64,000 bases of DNA from Dorea_A amylophila (GTDB taxonomy: Bacteria > Bacillota > Clostridia > Lachnospirales > Lachnospiraceae): the NCBI RefSeq assembly GCF_025567265.1, contig NZ_JAOQJW010000014.1, positions 34,788 to 98,787 of the forward strand. Direction: 5' to 3'. This document shows, one piece after another, positions 17,451 through 26,826 of the stretch. The notes beneath the pieces were generated by a model. It had not been told where the DNA came from. It was given only the letters and a program-made list of their open reading frames with translations, and ran no database searches. The position numbers and the translations under genes are program-made. Each line of letters opens with the position of its first letter. Position 1 is the first letter of the stretch.

Positions 17451-17505
17451 GATAAATTTCCTCCTTAAAAATCTGATGTTAAAATACAGTAAATATTATA
17501 AATGT

Positions 17506-17535
17506 AGTATAATGTATTGGAAATGGGCTTGTCAA
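17506..17535 (-). promoter_or_regulatory. Promoter of pyrC
   Basis: On the minus strand a consensus TTGACA (plus 17530-17535) and TATACT (plus 17506-17511) are 18 bp apart, about 55 bases before the pyrC start. Confidence 0.55.
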
Positions 17536-17597
17536 TTAGGAGACATGGAACAGGAAAGCTGAATATATGAGAAATAAAAGGAGCACGTAGAACAGAA

Positions 17598-18131
17598 ATG
17601 GGATTTAAACGTTTGGAAAAAAATTTGATCGATATTATAAAAGAAGAACAGGCAAAACTTGGATTTCGAAAAGAAGAGATCCGTTTGTATTATCCATTGA
17701 TTTCCCTCAATCATTTCTTTGAGGCGGATGACGATGTGGATGAGATGCAGACACGTCTGGAACAGTTCCCGGAAGAAGTAAAGAAAAAACTCGGAGATAT
17801 CTGTGTAACGCACAAAAAAGACAGATTCTGCCTGCATATTCCGGAACAGGGAAGTGTCTATGTACATGAACATATGGCAGAAAATGAATTCATCAAAAAG
17901 CTGGTGGAGCTGATGATGAATCACGGAATCAAAAAAGAAGATATCCTTGCGATATTTCAGAAAGAGGCAAAAGATATCAGGGTGGGAGATATGCACAACG
18001 GAGAATTTGACTTTTGGGTAAGATTTCCGGAAGAAAATGAGGACGAATACTATTACTGCTTTAAGGACGAAGGGTGTCATATGATCTATCACCGTTTTTT
18101 GCCGGAAGATTATGCAGATTTCGGATTCTGA
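17598..18131 (+). CDS. Uncharacterised protein (DUF3877-like)
   Basis: A 177-aa soluble acidic protein with no signal peptide or membrane segment. The N-terminal half is helical with many charged residues (MGFKRLEKNLIDIIKEEQ), and the C-terminus is rich in aromatic residues. From memory it resembles the DUF3877 family found in Lachnospiraceae, but I cannot confirm this. The start follows AAAGGAGCACG. It stands between pyrC and the glycine-riboswitch transporter and gives no hint of role. Confidence 0.6.
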   Translation: MGFKRLEKNLIDIIKEEQAKLGFRKEEIRLYYPLISLNHFFEADDDVDEMQTRLEQFPEEVKKKLGDICVTHKKDRFCLHIPEQGSVYVHEHMAENEFIKKLVELMMNHGIKKEDILAIFQKEAKDIRVGDMHNGEFDFWVRFPEENEDEYYYCFKDEGCHMIYHRFLPEDYADFGF

Positions 18132-18370
18132 AAGGCAGTCGGAAAAGAATAAAAATACAGATGCAGACAGGAATTATAATTATAACTTATAAATGCTGCC
18201 TGCATTTTTAATTATAAAATATCTTGCTATATGTAAAGATTCATGATAAGCTATCCTGCATCGTGCTAAAGCAAAGACGTGCTAAAGCGATTTGGCTGAG
18301 GATTTATTCTCAAAATAATGACAATTACTTTGACGAATTTGCTGCAATGCGATTACGTTATCATAAAAAA

Positions 18371-18460
18371 CTCAGGAGAGTCTTTTCGTAATGAAATGAA
18401 AAGCGCCGAAGGTGTAAGCAGAAAACAGATCTGCAAATCTCTCAGGCAAAAGGATGGAGG
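18371..18460 (+). ncRNA. Glycine riboswitch upstream of an AGCS transporter
   Basis: The aptamer core GCGCCGAAGGTGTAAGC (about 18402-18420) and the conserved CTCTCAGGCAAAAGGAT (18440-18455) are both present, with P1 arms GGAGAG (18375-18380) and CTCTC. Only one aptamer is seen. The 3' side runs straight into the GGAGG ribosome site at 18456-18460 with no terminator between, so control is probably at translation start. The stretch 18132-18370 upstream shows nothing else I can support. Confidence 0.88.
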
Positions 18461-18468
18461 AATGAATT

Positions 18469-19927
18469 ATGGGAATTTTTGGACGTATTGACACTTTTAT
18501 CACATGGTTTGACGGAGTCGTATGGGGACTTCCGTTAATCATCTTAATTCTGGTCACAGGAATTTTTCTGACTGTGCGCTTGGGCCTTCTTCAGGTAAGG
18601 TATCTTGGGAAAGCGTTAAAATTCATGGTGAAAAATGAAGAAGATGGACACGGAGAAGTAACTAGCTTTGGAGCTCTTTGTACCGCATTATCGGCAACAA
18701 TCGGTACCGGTAATATCGTCGGTGTGGCAACTGCAATTTCTGCAGGTGGACCGGGAGCGTTATTCTGGATGATCCTGACAGCATTTTTAGGAATGGCAAC
18801 AAAGTATTCAGAAGGTCTTCTGGCAGTAAAATACCGTACGATCGATGAAGACGGGCATGTACTTGGCGGACCATTCTATTACATTGAGAATGGAATGGGT
18901 GTAAAGTTCAGATGGCTTGCAAAGATATTTGCATTCTTTGGAGCAGGGGTTGGATTATTCGGAATCGGTACATTTACACAGGTGAATGGTATCTCATCTG
19001 CAGTCCGTAACTTTTTTTGATCCGAACATGGCACATACAGTAGCATTATTTGGAAATGATTATTCATGGGCAACTGTAATATCCTGTCTGGTACTGACGG
19101 TATGTGTCGGAATGGTTGTATTAGGTGGAATCAAGAGAATTGCAAAAGTATCTGAGATCGTCGTTCCGTTCATGGCGGTTCTGTATGTAGTATTGGCAGT
19201 CATTATCATGGTGACAAATATTACCGCAATTCCGGCAGCTATTGTAACAATTGTAAAATCAGCATTTACCGGAAGCGCACTGGCCGGTGGTGCAATGGGA
19301 AGTATGATCGTAGCAATGCAGAAAGGTATTGCCAGAGGAATCTTCTCGAATGAATCCGGACTTGGAAGCGCACCGATCGCAGCGGCTGCAGCACAGACCA
19401 AAGAACCTGCAAGACAGGGACTGGTGTCAATGACCGGTACATTTATTGATACGATCGTAATCTGTACGATGACAGGACTTTCTATTGTCATTACAGGAAC
19501 ATGGAATACGGGACTGGAAGGTGTGGAAATTACGACAGCGGCCTTCCAGAAGGGACTTCCGTTCCCGCCGGTTGTGGCATCCTTTGCATTGATGATTTGT
19601 CTGGTATTTTTTGCATTTACAACGATTCTTGGATGGGATTATTACGGAGAACGATGCCTGGAATATCTGTTTAATAAGAATATGAAAGCTGTAAGAGCGT
19701 ATAGATGGCTTTATATTATATGTGTATTCATCGGACCATATATGACGGTTGCGGCAGTATGGAATATCGCAGATATCTTCAATGCATTGATGGCAATCCC
19801 GAATCTGATAGCCTTGCTTGCACTCAGCAAAGTCATAGTAAAAGAAACGAAAGCGTTTACGGAAAAACTGAATGTGGAAGAGAAGAATCAGAGAATTCTC
19901 AAAGGAATGAATGCAGAGAATGTATAA
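18469..19927 (+). pseudogene. AGCS-family sodium:alanine/glycine symporter, frameshifted
   Basis: The first frame (18469-19020) encodes the N-terminal 183 residues of an AGCS symporter, ending AVRNFF then TGA. The match continues in the next frame from about 19019 (DPNMAHTV) to 19927. A run of seven Ts at 19012-19018 explains it: six Ts would restore one protein of about 485 aa. Conserved family segments such as TIGTGNIVGVATAISAGGPG and GIARGIFSNESGLGSAP survive on either side. It may be a real inactivating mutation, a slippage-tolerant gene or a sequencing error. The riboswitch points to glycine as cargo. Confidence 0.85.
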
Positions 19928-19960
19928 TAGAATATAAGTTCTGTAGAGCATATGGTGATA

Positions 19961-20009
19961 AAATACAGGGATTTTGGTATAAGAAGCAGAATCCCTGTAT
20001 TTATTTTTG
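19961..20009 (+). terminator. Terminator of the AGCS gene
   Basis: AAATACAGGGATT (19961-19973) pairs perfectly with 19990-20002, followed by ATTTTTG. Confidence 0.85.
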
Positions 20010-20176
20010 TCCTCTTATTTTGATAGAAAAATTATGCTGGATGCAGAATTTATAAAAGGTCATACTTTTCTTTAAAAGTCCGTATTATTTCTAAAATAAA
20101 ACAAAATACATACAATGTTTGTGTAAATTTGTGCAAAATGTGTTAAAATGTAAGAAAACAAAGGACAGGTGCAAAA

Positions 20177-20554
20177 ATGAAGAAACAAAAGAAAGATCCA
20201 TTGCATAAAAGCTTCGGTTATGCATTTGCCGGAATATTTGCAGTGGTAACGAAGGAACGGAATATGAAGATTCATTGTGTGGCAATGGTTTGTGTGGTGA
20301 TCGCAGGATTCGTATTTCATATTACACCGGTAGAGTGGTGTATCTGCCTGACATTGTTTGGTCTGATCATGGCATTGGAAATGGTGAATACGGCAGTGGA
20401 AGCAGTGGTCGATCTGGTCACGAAAGAGAGAATGCCGCTTGCAAAGCTTGCCAAAGATGCGGCGGCCGGAGCAGTACTGATCGCAGCAATCATGGCAGCA
20501 ATTGCAGGGATGATCATATTTATTCCAAAGCTTTTGGAAAGCCTGTCTATATAG
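20177..20554 (+). CDS. dgkA: Diacylglycerol/undecaprenol kinase family protein
   Basis: A 125-aa membrane protein with three predicted transmembrane segments. The family motif ALEMVNTAVEAVVDLV holds the active-site Glu68, Asn71 and Glu75. In Firmicutes such enzymes mainly phosphorylate undecaprenol for cell-wall lipid carrier recycling, using ATP at the inner face of the membrane; that specificity is family knowledge. It is followed closely by the phasin-like and UbiB-like genes and probably starts their operon. Confidence 0.9.
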   Translation: MKKQKKDPLHKSFGYAFAGIFAVVTKERNMKIHCVAMVCVVIAGFVFHITPVEWCICLTLFGLIMALEMVNTAVEAVVDLVTKERMPLAKLAKDAAAGAVLIAAIMAAIAGMIIFIPKLLESLSI

Positions 20555-20575
20555 ACATCGAAAGGAGAACGACCT

Positions 20576-20989
20576 ATGGAAAAATTAGGAAGCGGATTAA
20601 AGAAAGTATTACTTGCAGGAATCGGAGCAGTTGCAGTCACAGGAGAGAAATCAAAAGAACTTCTGGATGAGATGGTGAAAAAGGGTGAGCTGACTGTTGA
20701 ACAGGGCAAAGCACTGAATGAAGAACTTAAGCATAACATCAAGTCGACAGTAAAAGAAAAAGTGAATGTAAAAGTAAAAACATCTTCACCGGAAGAACTG
20801 GATGAGCTTTTGGATAAGATGACTCCGGAACAGATGGCATTGTTGAAACAGAGAATTGATGAGATGGAGAAAAAACAGGAAGAATTTGAAGCTGCAGAGA
20901 CGGTAGAAGATGTGGCAGACGAATCCGTATGCGAAGATGCGGCAGAGAAAGCAGCGGAAGAAGAGACAGCTGAGAACGAAGACATTTAA
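20576..20989 (+). CDS. Phasin-like helical protein
   Basis: A 137-aa protein with a short Gly/Ala-rich hydrophobic patch (residues 5-22), then amphipathic helices and a very acidic Glu/Ala tail. This layout resembles phasin-related proteins that coat granules or membranes. It is 21 bases behind the lipid kinase and 14 bases before an UbiB-like kinase; a small helical partner beside UbiB-like genes is a recurring arrangement in clostridia as I recall it. A membrane-lipid or surface role is inference. Confidence 0.6.
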   Translation: MEKLGSGLKKVLLAGIGAVAVTGEKSKELLDEMVKKGELTVEQGKALNEELKHNIKSTVKEKVNVKVKTSSPEELDELLDKMTPEQMALLKQRIDEMEKKQEEFEAAETVEDVADESVCEDAAEKAAEEETAENEDI

Positions 20990-21003
20990 AGAGGAACAGG
21001 TTC

Positions 21004-22584
21004 ATGAGTAAGGGAGAATCCAAAGAATACCGTACCAGGTTAAAGGAGATTACATCCGTACTTCATAAATATGGAATCACCAGGGGAATTACGCCTCAGA
21101 AACTCCGGATGATACTGGAGGATCTGGGGCCTACTTATATTAAAATCGGTCAGATTATGTCACTGCATTCAGACATTTTACCGAAAAGGTATTGTGATGA
21201 ACTGATGTGTCTGCGTTCAGAAGTAACTCCGATGGAATTTCCGGAAGTAAAAGAAGTAATCGAACAGGCATATGGTTGTCCGTGGAATGAAATATTTGCA
21301 TTTATTTCCGATACACCACTGGGATCAGCATCCATTGCACAGGTCCACAGAGCAGAACTGCTCAGCGGTGAACAGGTTGTTATCAAGGTTCAGCGAACAG
21401 GTATTTATGAAATTATGGCAAGAGATATCGGACTCCTTCGGAAGGCAGTAAAGCTGATGCCGCCGATCAGTCTGAAAGGAATGGCTGACTTCGACCAGGT
21501 ACTGGATGAACTTTGGAATGTGACACGGGAAGAGATGAATTTTCTCACCGAAGCATCGAATATGGAAGAGTTTGCCAGACGGAATGCGGATGTCGTATAT
21601 GTAAGAACACCGAAACTATATCAGGAATATACAACCATGCATGTGCTGGTCATGGAATACATCGAAGGGCCTGCAATCGATGATAAAGAGAAACTTCTGG
21701 CAGGCGGATACGATCTGGAAGAGATCGGGATCAAGCTGATCGATAATTATATCAAACAGGTGATGGAAGACGGTTTCTTCCATGCAGATCCCCACCCGGG
21801 AAATGTAAAGATCCAGGATGGCAAGATTGTATGGATCGATATGGGAATGATGGGAAGACTGACCGAACGGGATAAAGAACTGATCGGAAAAGCAATCCGC
21901 GGCATTGCAGAAAATGATATCGGCATGATCCAGGAAGCAGTCATGGCACTGGGTGAATTTAAAGAGAAACCAGATCAGAGCGTATTGTATGAAGATATCA
22001 GTGAACTGATGTCGAAGTATGGGTCCTTAGATATGGGAGAGATCGATGTTGCAGAAGTGATGATGGATCTTATGGAAGTGATGAAGGAAAATAAGATCCG
22101 TATGCCGCATGGTCTGACGATGCTGGCAAGAGGATTGACTAACATGGAAGGCGTGCTTGCAGACATTGCTCCACGGATCAATATGATCGAGATCGCATCC
22201 AGACATATTTCAGAGAGTATGTGGAAAGATCTGGATTGGAAAAAAGAATTAAAACATGCAGGAAAGAATCTTTACCGTTCGATGCATAAAGCAGTAGAAG
22301 TCCCGGGACTTGCAGCGGATGCACTGCATGGTCTGATGAAAGGTCAGACAAGAGTCAACCTGGATCTGCATGCATCCAACGATCTGGCACAGTTACTGAG
22401 ACGTCTGGTGCGGAATGTGGTAATGGGATTGTGGGTGATGGCATTGCTGATCAGTTCAAGCATTATCTGCACTACCAATATGAGCCCGAAGATCTGCGGG
22501 ATCCCGGCAATTGGTGCGATTGGGTATTTATTTGCATTTGCGATTGTGATGTATGTGCTTATTAAGCATATTCTTTCCAAATGA
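21004..22584 (+). CDS. AarF/UbiB-family protein kinase-like ATPase
   Basis: A 526-aa membrane-linked atypical kinase. The family-specific KxGQ motif appears in IKIGQIMSL, the nucleotide Lys in VVIKVQRTG, the catalytic loop in FHADPHPGN and the metal-binding WIDMGMMG. Two hydrophobic segments close the protein (about 475-522). Relatives help ubiquinone or menaquinone synthesis or lipid handling; this anaerobe may lack ubiquinone, so the lipid-related role is more likely. It is the last gene of the group with the lipid kinase and phasin-like gene. Confidence 0.88.
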   Translation: MSKGESKEYRTRLKEITSVLHKYGITRGITPQKLRMILEDLGPTYIKIGQIMSLHSDILPKRYCDELMCLRSEVTPMEFPEVKEVIEQAYGCPWNEIFAFISDTPLGSASIAQVHRAELLSGEQVVIKVQRTGIYEIMARDIGLLRKAVKLMPPISLKGMADFDQVLDELWNVTREEMNFLTEASNMEEFARRNADVVYVRTPKLYQEYTTMHVLVMEYIEGPAIDDKEKLLAGGYDLEEIGIKLIDNYIKQVMEDGFFHADPHPGNVKIQDGKIVWIDMGMMGRLTERDKELIGKAIRGIAENDIGMIQEAVMALGEFKEKPDQSVLYEDISELMSKYGSLDMGEIDVAEVMMDLMEVMKENKIRMPHGLTMLARGLTNMEGVLADIAPRINMIEIASRHISESMWKDLDWKKELKHAGKNLYRSMHKAVEVPGLAADALHGLMKGQTRVNLDLHASNDLAQLLRRLVRNVVMGLWVMALLISSSIICTTNMSPKICGIPAIGAIGYLFAFAIVMYVLIKHILSK

Positions 22585-22685
22585 ATTTGAGATTTATTCT
22601 CGGTTTTATGGGCAAATATGCCGACAAAATGATACGAGAATCTGTATTTGTACCAAAAAATGAACAAAATAACAGTCGGAATCGC

Positions 22686-22714
22686 TAGACTTTTGATGAT
22701 ACAGGAGATATAAT
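22686..22714 (+). promoter_or_regulatory. Promoter of the pyruvate oxidoreductase gene
   Basis: TAGACT at 22686-22691 and a consensus TATAAT at 22709-22714, 17 bp apart. AAGGAGGA follows at 22754-22761 just ahead of the start. Confidence 0.5.
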
Positions 22715-22769
22715 AAAACCATACACGTCAATATATGATTTGTACTATTATCAAGGAGGAACAACGAAA

Positions 22770-25700
22770 ATGGCAAGAAAAATGAAGACCATGGATGGTA
22801 ACCAGGCCGCAGCTCATGCTTCATATGCATATACAGAAGTTGCAGCAATTTACCCTATTACACCATCATCCGTTATGCCGGAACATGTAGATGAATGGGC
22901 TACAGAAGGAAGAAAGAACATATTTGGACAGACTGTTCAGGTAACAGAGATGCAGTCAGAAGCTGGTGCTGCAGGAGCAGTACACGGATCTCTTTCTGCT
23001 GGTGCTCTGACAACAACATTTACAGCATCACAGGGACTTCTGTTAATGATTCCTAACTTATATAAAGTAGCAGGAGAACAGCTTCCTGGAGTATTTAACG
23101 TATCCGCTCGTGCGCTTGCAAGCCATGCACTGAATATCTTCGGAGATCACTCTGATGTTTACGCCTGTCGTCAGACTGGTGCAGCAATGCTTTGCGAATC
23201 CAGCGTACAGGAAGTTATGGACTTAACACCAGTTGCACACTGCGCAGCATTAAAAGGAAAACTTCCATTTATCAACTTCTTCGATGGATTCCGTACATCA
23301 CACGAGATTCAGAAGATTGAGACATGGGATTACGAAGATCTGAAAGATCTGGTAGATATGGACGCAATCGATGCATTCAGAAATCATGCACTGAATCCAA
23401 ATCACCCATGCCAGAGAGGTTCAGCTCAGAACCCGGATATCTTCTTCCAGGCAAGAGAAGCATGTAACCCATACTACGATGCTATGCCGGCTATCGTACA
23501 GGAGTACATGGACAAAGTTAACGAGAAGATCGGAACAGATTACAAACTCTTCAACTACTACGGAGCAGCAGACGCAGAGAAAGTTATCATTGCTATGGGT
23601 TCTGTATGTGACACAATCGAAGAGACAATCGATTACTTAACAGCAGCTGGGGAAAAAGTTGGTGTTGTTAAGGTTCGTCTTTACAGACCATTCTGTGCAC
23701 AGGCATTAATTGATGCAATTCCTGACACAGTAAAATACATCAACGTACTTGACAGAACAAAAGAACCAGGAGCTCAGGGAGAGCCATTATTCCTGGATGT
23801 TGTTTCTGCATTAAAGGGATCTAAGTTCGACGCAGTACCGGTTAACGGCGGACGTTACGGATTAGGATCTAAAGATACAACACCTGCACAGATCGTTGCA
23901 GTATTTAACAACGCAGACAAAGAAAGATTCACAATCGGTATCAACGATGATGTTACAAATCTTTCACTTGAAGTTGGTGCACCACTGGTTACAACACCAG
24001 AAGGAACAATCAACTGTAAGTTCTGGGGACTTGGAGCTGACGGTACTGTAGGAGCTAACAAGAACTCTATCAAGATCATCGGTGACAATACTGACATGTA
24101 TGCACAGGCTTACTTCGACTATGACTCTAAGAAGTCTGGTGGTGTTACAATGTCTCACCTGCGTTTCGGTAAGAAGCCAATCAAATCTACTTACCTGATC
24201 CACAAGGCTAACTTTGTAGCATGTCACAACCCATCTTATGTAAACAAATACAACATGGTTCAGGAATTAGTTGACGGAGGAACATTCCTTCTGAACTGCT
24301 CTTGGGACATGGAAGGTCTTGAGAAACATTTACCAGGACAGGTAAAAGCATTCATCGCTGATCACAACATCAAGTTCTACACAATTGATGGTATTAAGAT
24401 CGGTAAAGAGATCGGACTTGGCGGACGTATCAATACAGTCCTTCAGTCAGCATTCTTCAAACTGGCATCTATCATTCCGGAAGAAGAAGCAATCGATCTG
24501 ATGAAGAAAGCTGCAAAAGCTACTTACGGAAGAAAAGGTGACAAGATCGTACAGATGAACTACGATGCTATCGATGCCGGTGCTAAACAGGTAGTTGAGA
24601 TCGAAGTTCCGGAATCTTGGAAATCTTGTGAAGACGAAGGATTATTCACACCAGAAGTTAAGGGTGGAAAAGACGATGTTGTAGCATTCGTTAAGAACAT
24701 CCAGTCTAAGGTTAATGCTCAGGAAGGAAATACTCTGCCAGTATCTACATTTACTGACTATGCAGATGGATCTACACCATCAGGTAGTGCAGCATATGAG
24801 AAACGTGGTATCGCAGTAGATATCCCTGTATGGCAGTCAGAAAACTGTATCCAGTGTAACCGTTGTGCATACGTTTGCCCACATGCAGTTATCCGTCCGG
24901 TAGCACTTACAGAGGATGAACTTGCAAAAGCTCCAGAAGGAACAAAAGCAATCGATATGATCGGTATGCCGGGAATGAAATTCACTATGACTGTATCAGC
25001 ATATGACTGTACAGGATGTGGATCTTGTGTAAATGTATGTCCAGGTAAGAAGGGTGAAAAAGCTCTTGTTATGGCAAACATGGAAGAAAATGCAGCAGAG
25101 CAGGATATCTTTGATTTCGGACGTGAGATCGAGGTTAAACCAGAAGTTGTTGCTAAATTCAAACCAGAGACAGTTAAGGGAAGCCAGTTCAAACAGCCAT
25201 TACTTGAGTTCTCAGGAGCTTGTGCAGGTTGTGGAGAAACACCTTATGCAAAACTGATCACACAGTTATTCGGTGACAGAATGTACATCGCTAATGCAAC
25301 AGGATGTTCTTCAATCTGGGGTAACTCTTCACCGTCTACACCATACACAATAAACTCTAAGGGACAGGGACCTGCATGGTCTAACTCACTGTTCGAAGAC
25401 AACGCAGAGTTTGGATATGGTATGTTACTTGCTCAGAAAGCAATCAGAAAGAGACTGAAAGAAGAAGTTGAAACTGTTGCAGCATCAGAGCAGGCTTCAG
25501 CAGAGGTTAAGGCAGCTTGCCAGGAATACCTCGATACATTCGCATGTGGTATTACAAACGGAGATGCTACAGATAAATTAGTTGCAGCATTAGACGGATG
25601 TGATTGTGATACATGCAAAGACATCGTTAAGAATAAAGACTTCCTCGGTAAGAAATCTCAGTGGATCTTCGGTGGTGACGGATGGGCTTACGATATCGGA

Positions 25701-26312
25701 TTCGGTGGAGTTGACCACGTATTAGCAAGTGGTGAAGACATCAACATCATGGTATTCGATACAGAGGTTTACTCTAACACAGGTGGACAGTCTTCTAAGG
25801 CTACTAAGACTGGTGCTACAGCTCAGTTCGCAGCAGGCGGAAAAGAGACGAAGAAGAAAGACCTTGCAAGCATGGCTATGAGCTATGGATATGTATACGT
25901 TGCACAGATCGCTATGGGTGGAGACTTCAACCAGACTGTAAAAGCAATTGCAGAGGCAGAGGCTTATCCGGGACCATCTCTGATCATCGCATACGCTCCA
26001 TGTATCAACCATGGTATCAAGAAGGGTATGAGCAAAGCTCAGACAGAGGAACAGTTAGCAGTAGAATGCGGATACTGGAACAACTTCAGATTCAATCCTG
26101 CAGCTGAAAAGGGAAGCAAGTTCACTCTTGACAGCAAACAGCCTAAGGAAGAAGATTACCAGGCATTCCTTGACGGAGAAGTTCGTTACAATGCTCTTAA
26201 GAGAGCTAATCCGGAAAAGGCTGCAAGACTCTTCGCTAAGAATGAGGCAGAGGCTATGGAAAGATACGATTACCTGTCAAAACTGACAGACCTTTACAAA
26301 GTAGAGGAGTAA
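22770..26312 (+). CDS. nifJ: Pyruvate:ferredoxin (flavodoxin) oxidoreductase
   Basis: A 1180-aa fused enzyme that oxidises pyruvate with CoA to acetyl-CoA, CO2 and reduced ferredoxin, the main energy step in many anaerobes. Domains run from the pyrimidine-binding TPP half (YPITPSS), through the CoA/gamma region, a two-cluster ferredoxin domain (CIQCNRCAYVCPHAV and CTGCGSCVNVCPG), to the pyrophosphate-binding half with CAGCGETPY and GDGWAYDIGFGG. The ATG at 22770 has AAGGAGGA eight bases upstream; a frame-open TTG lies at 22740. Codon choice is strongly biased, as expected for a highly expressed gene. It is the ferredoxin source for the cell's hydrogen or NADH reactions. Confidence 0.96.
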   Translation: MARKMKTMDGNQAAAHASYAYTEVAAIYPITPSSVMPEHVDEWATEGRKNIFGQTVQVTEMQSEAGAAGAVHGSLSAGALTTTFTASQGLLLMIPNLYKVAGEQLPGVFNVSARALASHALNIFGDHSDVYACRQTGAAMLCESSVQEVMDLTPVAHCAALKGKLPFINFFDGFRTSHEIQKIETWDYEDLKDLVDMDAIDAFRNHALNPNHPCQRGSAQNPDIFFQAREACNPYYDAMPAIVQEYMDKVNEKIGTDYKLFNYYGAADAEKVIIAMGSVCDTIEETIDYLTAAGEKVGVVKVRLYRPFCAQALIDAIPDTVKYINVLDRTKEPGAQGEPLFLDVVSALKGSKFDAVPVNGGRYGLGSKDTTPAQIVAVFNNADKERFTIGINDDVTNLSLEVGAPLVTTPEGTINCKFWGLGADGTVGANKNSIKIIGDNTDMYAQAYFDYDSKKSGGVTMSHLRFGKKPIKSTYLIHKANFVACHNPSYVNKYNMVQELVDGGTFLLNCSWDMEGLEKHLPGQVKAFIADHNIKFYTIDGIKIGKEIGLGGRINTVLQSAFFKLASIIPEEEAIDLMKKAAKATYGRKGDKIVQMNYDAIDAGAKQVVEIEVPESWKSCEDEGLFTPEVKGGKDDVVAFVKNIQSKVNAQEGNTLPVSTFTDYADGSTPSGSAAYEKRGIAVDIPVWQSENCIQCNRCAYVCPHAVIRPVALTEDELAKAPEGTKAIDMIGMPGMKFTMTVSAYDCTGCGSCVNVCPGKKGEKALVMANMEENAAEQDIFDFGREIEVKPEVVAKFKPETVKGSQFKQPLLEFSGACAGCGETPYAKLITQLFGDRMYIANATGCSSIWGNSSPSTPYTINSKGQGPAWSNSLFEDNAEFGYGMLLAQKAIRKRLKEEVETVAASEQASAEVKAACQEYLDTFACGITNGDATDKLVAALDGCDCDTCKDIVKNKDFLGKKSQWIFGGDGWAYDIGFGGVDHVLASGEDINIMVFDTEVYSNTGGQSSKATKTGATAQFAAGGKETKKKDLASMAMSYGYVYVAQIAMGGDFNQTVKAIAEAEAYPGPSLIIAYAPCINHGIKKGMSKAQTEEQLAVECGYWNNFRFNPAAEKGSKFTLDSKQPKEEDYQAFLDGEVRYNALKRANPEKAARLFAKNEAEAMERYDYLSKLTDLYKVEE

Positions 26313-26348
26313 TCATATCTGATTAGCAATAGAATAGTATAAATCATG

Positions 26349-26384
26349 ACTCCCGCAGATTCGAAAGGATCTGCGGGAGTTTTG
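26349..26384 (+). terminator. Terminator of the pyruvate oxidoreductase gene
   Basis: A perfect 12-bp GC-rich stem (ACTCCCGCAGAT at 26349-26360 with 26369-26380) followed by TTTT. Confidence 0.9.
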
Positions 26385-26463
26385 CGTTGTCATGCATTTG
26401 CCATATTGTATTGACAAAATAGATCAAAGATGATAAAAATATTATTATATGAATAATGAGACT

Positions 26464-26643
26464 AGATAGAGGCGCAGGTTTCATCAGTAAGGTAGAACAA
26501 CAGATAAAGGGAAATCATTTCTGCCTGAAAGGGAAAACTGCCGAAGGAAGATATCATCCCTTATTATATTCGAGATATACTTCCTGGGACGTAGCAGAAT
26601 ATGCTGCGGACTGTCACTTCAGTAAGTGGAGCGCTATCGGAGT
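26464..26643 (+). ncRNA. Lysine riboswitch (L box)
   Basis: Conserved aptamer blocks appear in order: GATAGAGGCGCAG (from 26465), CAGTAAGG, AAAGGGAAA, CTGCCGAAGG (26538-26547), CTGGGAC, GCTGCGGACTGTCACTTC and the closing GTGGAGCGCTATCGGAG. A TTGACA at 26411-26416 with TAAAAA 17 bp later is a likely promoter. It lies upstream of an NhaC-type transporter gene, so the cargo is probably lysine or a related cation. The rest of 26313-26826 is terminator sequence on both sides. Confidence 0.93.
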
Positions 26644-26756
26644 ATATAGAAGATATAAGAGTTTAATTATGTAATTTGTATTTAGAGTTATATAGAGGAC
26701 ATAAATGAAGTGTTGAATGATCTGAAAATACGGATGTCCTGCTTATAAGATGATAT

Positions 26757-26803
26757 ATGCCATGAGCAATCCACGCAGAGGAAATTGTTCATGGTATTTT
26801 TTT
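26757..26803 (+). terminator. Riboswitch expression-platform terminator
   Basis: ATGCCATGAGCAAT (26757-26770) pairs with ATTGTTCATGGTAT (26784-26797), with two G-U pairs, followed by seven Ts. It ends 10 bases before the ribosome site. An upstream AGGACAT/ATGTCCT pair (26696-26702 and 26734-26740) could be part of the competing fold. Lysine binding would favour termination. Confidence 0.85.
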
Positions 26804-26826
26804 GGAAAAAAACGAAGGAGAGAGTT

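Noticed and set aside
18220..18400. Open frame of about 55 codons ending near 18391
   Set aside because: No ATG or ribosome site at its start, and it runs into the glycine riboswitch aptamer.
22596..22641. Inverted pair ATTCTCG/CGAGAAT after the UbiB-like gene as terminator
   Set aside because: No T tract and long imperfect loop; too weak to call.
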